A stretch of 64,000 bases of DNA from Phytophthora sp. 'mugwort'. Lineage: Eukaryota > Oomycota > Peronosporomycetes > Peronosporales > Peronosporaceae. The position numbers were made by a program, and so were the translations under genes. The notes below the pieces were generated by a model. That model did no database searches. It had not been told where the DNA came from and saw only the letters and a list, made by a program, of their open reading frames with translations. The stretch spans positions 5,952,001 to 6,016,000 of the forward strand of contig JAUCEF010000005.1 of NCBI GenBank assembly GCA_033558025.1, given 5' to 3'. Shown one piece after another: positions 61,721 to 64,000 of this stretch (within the stretch, counting starts at the first letter, position 1; each line of letters starts with the position of its first letter).

Positions 61721-62459
61721 ACGACGACACACACTTGGTCCACTCGACTTGGAAGGTGCTTTCGCGTCCTTGATCATCTTGGTGTCGACCATCTTGCGAA
61801 GAACCTCGACTGGAGCGTGACCCATACGCGCGTGCAAATCGACCGTCCTTCCACTTGTCGCCGCATTTGCCGATAGCTGAGGTGTGCGAAGCCAGTAGAG
61901 TCCGTCCACGAGATCCGCCGTCGCCACCACTTGATTCGAGTCCTTGCGCGAAACGTGCATCTCAGTGCCGTCAAATACCACTTGGAACTTGCCATGCTTG
62001 TTTATCTGCGGCACTGAAAGCAGATTCTTGCTCATATTTGGCACGTAAAGCGCGTTCTTGATCTCGATCTCGCGCTCGTCGCCGTTAGGCAGGACCACTC
62101 TTTCCACGATGGTCCCCACACCCTTGATGGCCGCCTTGTTGCCGTCGGCCACCGAAAGTTCGCCTTCGTTCCGCTCAATCAAATGGACGAACTTGGTCTT
62201 GTCGTTGCAAATATGGTGCGTGGCACCGCTGTCGACCGCCCACATCCCGGACACGTTCTTGTCCGTCGAAACTCCACATTCCAGGGAAACCGCGAACGCT
62301 ACTCGATCGTAGTCGTAGTCGTAGCCGTTGCTGTCGTTTCTCCACTGGATGTTGTTGGCCCCGCGTCCACGGCCGTTGCCGCCGCGTCTCGGCCCTCGGT
62401 TCTCGTCCTTCTGCATGGTCCAGCACTTGTCAATCGTGTGCCCCACTTTTCCGCAGTAC
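61721..62459 (-). CDS. B1 Gag zinc knuckle, protease, pre-integrase fragment
   Basis: Open in frame: [12 protein letters not shown] part of the knuckle, [19 protein letters not shown] protease motif, then [12 protein letters not shown] to CRG. It begins where the lone B2 LTR ends on the gag side (62459) and stops at the A insertion. The first knuckle Cys and the preceding Gag residues are lost: compared with X, 106 bp (equivalent to 48000-48105) are missing at the B2 LTR. KCWTMQK replaces KCWTKQK. Confidence 0.87.
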
Positions 62460-62798
62460 TGATGAAAGGTATGGACCTTGGACACGAAGCTTGTACGAAG
62501 CGGAGGGAGGGATGTCGCAGACGGCGGGACCGGAGCGAAGGCACTTGAGGGGTAGAATGAAGATTCGAAAGTGATTGAATTGTTGGAGCTTACACCCTAC
62601 TGTTATAGACACGCGACCCTGCGTCCTATCACCTAGTGCATCTAATCAACCATCACTCACCGGTGTTCGTCCAATCATCCTACTCGTCTAATCATCGGTT
62701 GCGTAAACAACGTACCGTAAACATCGCGGGATCGTGTTGGACCGGTTCGGGTTAACCGGTTACTGGTACACAGTACCAAAACCTGGCAACCCTCAATA
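62460..62798 (-). repeat. Lone B2 LTR in B1 gag, no target duplication
   Basis: 339 bp. Left flank AGTAC, right flank CCTTC, and 106 bp of gag between those points are gone. So it is not a simple solo LTR. Confidence 0.88.
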
Positions 62799-63363
62799 CC
62801 TTCACAACGTCTTGCGACCGCAGCTCTGCATTGATCATCTCCAAGTTCAGCACGACGTTCTCGTAGCTCTTGGGGAGACTGCGCAGCAAGCAGATCGCCA
62901 CGTCCTCGTCCTCCATCTTGGCGCCGATGCTGCTGAGCTTGGCGCTGATGTTCAGGACATCATTGCAATGATGCAACACATTGCCGCCTTCCGACATCTC
63001 CATGCTGAAGAGCTGTCGCTTGAGGTAGATGCGACCAGCCTTCTGCGATCCACCGTACAGCGTCTTCAAGCGCGTCCACGCGATCCATGCTTCCTCGCAG
63101 TCATCGACCACATGATGGTAGTCGGCGTCCATGTGAAGCAACATCAGTCCAAAAGCGATGTTGCTCGACTTGACATACTCGTCCTTGGCCCGGGAGTCCG
63201 TAAAGGATGGAGACGTTTCCCGATTCACCACATGCCACGTCGACTTGGTCAGGAACACGCCACGCATGTAGCGGTTCCACGTCGCGTAGTTGTCTCCGTT
63301 GAACTTGTCGATGGAGACCTTGGTCGAGACGTCTTGGGCAGAGGACATGGTGCTTGGGCTCAT
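62799..63363 (-). CDS. B1 Gag N-terminal part
   Basis: From ATG 63363 in the primer site to the B2 LTR: about 188 codons of capsid region including [22 protein letters not shown]-like [24 protein letters not shown] and QDVVKVL. Open throughout. Compared with X it has INAELR for SSAELR. The C-terminal Gag continues at 62459 after a 106-bp gap. Confidence 0.87.
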
Positions 63364-63367
63364 AACC
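63352..63367 (-). other. Primer-binding site
   Basis: GGTTATGAGCCCAAGC on the minus strand next to LTR 63368-63710. Confidence 0.85.
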
Positions 63368-63710
63368 TGATAAAAGGTATGGATCTTGATAAGTGAAGCT
63401 TGGACGGAGCGAAGGAGGTTCTGCACTTGGTGCGAAGACCGGAGTGAAGACCACTTGAGCTGAAGAAGGAAGATTCGAAAGTGATTGATTTATCGGAGCT
63501 TACACTACCTAGTCTACCACATAGATATGCAGCCCTGCATCCAATCATTTGGTGCATCCAATCACCAACACTCCGCACTCGTCCAATCATCCTACTCGTC
63601 TAATCATCGGTTGCGTAAACAACGTACCGTAAACATCGCGGGATCGTGTTGGACCGGTTCGGGTTAACCGGTTACTGGTACACAGTACCAAAACCTGGCA
63701 ACCCTCAATA
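63368..63710 (-). repeat. B1 5' LTR
   Basis: 343 bp; U5 resembles the X 5' LTR (TGATAAAAGGTATGGATC side). Right flank GTCGC. Confidence 0.92.
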
Positions 63711-64000
63711 GTCGCGATGTCAACTTCGATGAGTCGACCTTTGGATGTTCAGCGACGATTTCCGATGAAGATGTCGACGACCTGGACTTCGACTCGCTCG
63801 ACATCGACAATGATGGTTTCCGCCAGACGGAGTACACGCAGGCAGGGAAGCGCAAGAGCCGCCCGAGTGACGAAGATGAAGCTGCCAGAAAACCGCGAGC
63901 TGTGCGTCATCGACCTGGACTGGAAGAAGCAAGTGCGCCAAACTACTCCCCTCCGCACCGAGCAGACGCAGACGAAGAAGAAAAGTCTGGAGACCAAGAT
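63711..64000 (+). CDS. Family B integrase-RT linker fragment (runs off window)
   Basis: Open frame of about 96 codons, [24 protein letters not shown] onward, rich in Asp/Glu and basic patches ([16 protein letters not shown]). It equals 3178-3467 with few changes (CSATISD for CSPTISD), so it belongs to the plus-strand B subtype (NDGFRQTEYTQ) rather than the array subtype. This is the host element into which the rightmost B1 element inserted at GTCGC. Confidence 0.85.

Larger units (their letters stand above)
54284..63710 (-). mobile_element. Rightmost B1 element with gag, interrupted by A and by a lone B2 LTR
   Basis: 3' part 54284-56926, then an A element, then 61721-62459, then a B2 LTR, then 62799-63367 and 5' LTR 63368-63710. 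Its 5' LTR abuts plus B pol at GTCGC (63711-63715), but its 3' LTR abuts CCGTC, so the two flanks do not match and an LTR recombination must have occurred. Confidence 0.85.

Noticed and set aside
62460..62798. Ordinary solo LTR
   Set aside because: Flanks do not match and 106 bp of the target are missing, so simple intra-element LTR recombination does not explain it.
1..64000. Host genes, captured cellular genes or envelope-like ORFs between pol and LTR
   Set aside because: The distance from pol stop to LTR is about 7 bp in B and negative in A; all remaining sequence is LTR or pol/gag. No room for, or sign of, extra genes.

Overview
The whole 64 kb is retrotransposon sequence. I found no host gene, tRNA, rRNA, CRISPR array or unexplained spacer: every stretch can be assigned to a Ty1/copia (Pseudoviridae-type) LTR element. 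The organism is a eukaryote and most likely an oomycete such as Phytophthora. Three observations support this: intron-less GC-rich gag-pol genes of a style familiar from those genomes (recall, not a search); a perfect match in the family A LTRs to the oomycete core promoter (INR YCAYTYY followed by FPR CAWTTTNYY); and a copia-type primer site complementary to the anticodon arm of initiator tRNA-Met.

Two lineages occur. Family A has 354-bp LTRs (close relative A' has 313-bp LTRs), one gag-pro-int-RT-RNaseH ORF of about 1374-1376 codons, and every copy is on the + strand. Family B (variants B1, B2 and the older B3) has LTRs of about 339-356 bp and lies mostly on the - strand.

Layout. 1-17971 is a Russian-doll nest seen from its right-hand side. 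A minus B (1-504) sits in a minus B (505-2982), in a plus B (2983-5430), in a plus A (5431-13307, which also holds a complete A' at 5739-10456 with target duplication ATGAC), in a broken plus A' (13308-16691), in a minus B (16692-17318), in a plus B (17319-17971). 17972-23067 is a stack of truncated insertions ending in a degenerate minus B3 element. 23068-63367 is a minus-strand B1 array with three interruptions: a tandem pair of family A elements sharing their middle LTR (23254-32487, flanked by GCCTT), an RNase H-deleted B1 element X with a partial duplication (43147-49018, flanked by TCGAC), and an intact A element (56927-61720). A B1 5' LTR (63368-63710) and a plus B pol fragment close the window.

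Gene function. Each complete element codes for its own capsid (Gag with CCHC knuckle), aspartic protease, DDE integrase, reverse transcriptase and RNase H in one frame. Four copies look coding-intact (6056-10186, 23612-27736, 28052-32176, 57285-61409). Most B1 copies lack gag and the protease active site or carry frameshifts, and could move only with proteins supplied by intact relatives. The most unusual features are a start codon that lies inside the primer-binding site in both families, and repeated identical insertion junctions showing that nested copies were amplified by unequal recombination.
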